Below are positions 5,854 through 5,877 of a stretch of 5,877 nucleotides of DNA, piece after piece (the stretch's first letter is position 1; each line of letters begins with the position of its first letter). Location: positions 1-5,877 of the forward strand of contig JADGRM010000142.1 in assembly GCA_017880945.1 (NCBI GenBank), read 5' to 3'. A model generated the notes under the pieces. The model did no database searches. It saw nothing but the letters and a program-made list of their open reading frames with translations, and was not told the DNA's origin. The position numbers and the translations under genes were made by a program. Source of the stretch: Gallionella sp. GTDB taxonomy: Bacteria; Pseudomonadota; Gammaproteobacteria; Burkholderiales; Gallionellaceae.

Positions 5854-5877
5854 ATGATCATTGATGCAATATATATA
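5854..5877 (+). CDS. Possible start of an unidentified gene (cut by window edge)
   Basis: Eight open codons (MIIDAIYI) follow the ATG at 5854, which has the purine-rich AGAGGA three bases upstream. The frame runs off the end of the window. Too little is visible to name a family. The support is the ribosome-site-like sequence and the dyad and TTGACA just before it, all weak on their own. If real, it would diverge from the CheW-LysM gene and share this intergenic region with it. Confidence 0.25.

Overview
The window looks like a stretch of a betaproteobacterial chromosome. The evidence is the conserved order rpmA - obg - proB, the protein sequences, and a moderately high-GC coding bias. A member of the Nitrosomonadales/Gallionellales type would fit, but that is an inference from gene order and general appearance, with no database support.

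Layout. Positions 1-198 carry the 3' end of rpmA (ribosomal protein L27), followed at once by a strong intrinsic terminator with a GCAA tetraloop. A REP-like imperfect inverted repeat (256-355) fills most of the gap to obg/cgtA (387-1451, ribosome-assembly GTPase). The obg-proB gap holds a perfect 24-bp inverted repeat made of two opposed REP-like hairpins, then an AT-rich leader. proB (1577-2695) encodes glutamate 5-kinase with a C-terminal PUA domain. Its stop codon lies inside the first of two near-identical 52-bp repeats (51/52 identical) that sit in the convergent spacer after it.

From 2872 to about 5502 on the minus strand lies the most unusual gene. It encodes a protein of about 876 residues with three tandem CheW-like domains, a long acidic linker, one membrane-spanning helix, a Pro/Glu/Lys-rich stalk and a C-terminal LysM domain. 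The layout predicts a cytoplasmic chemotaxis-type scaffold physically tied through the inner membrane to peptidoglycan. All three CheW-like domains lack the arginine found in the canonical NLRG motif. No CheA, receptor or methylation gene is visible beside it.

The last ~370 bases (5503-5877) hold no convincing complete gene. They contain a series of tiny minus-strand reading frames joined by ATGA overlaps that leads into the CheW-LysM gene, a 16-bp dyad next to a TTGACA box, and the possible first eight codons of a plus-strand gene cut by the window edge.

How the genes relate: rpmA, obg and proB form the usual housekeeping neighbourhood (translation, ribosome assembly, proline synthesis). 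The terminator and repeats between them suggest transcription may be partly uncoupled. The CheW-LysM gene converges on them and is probably an independent transcription unit.
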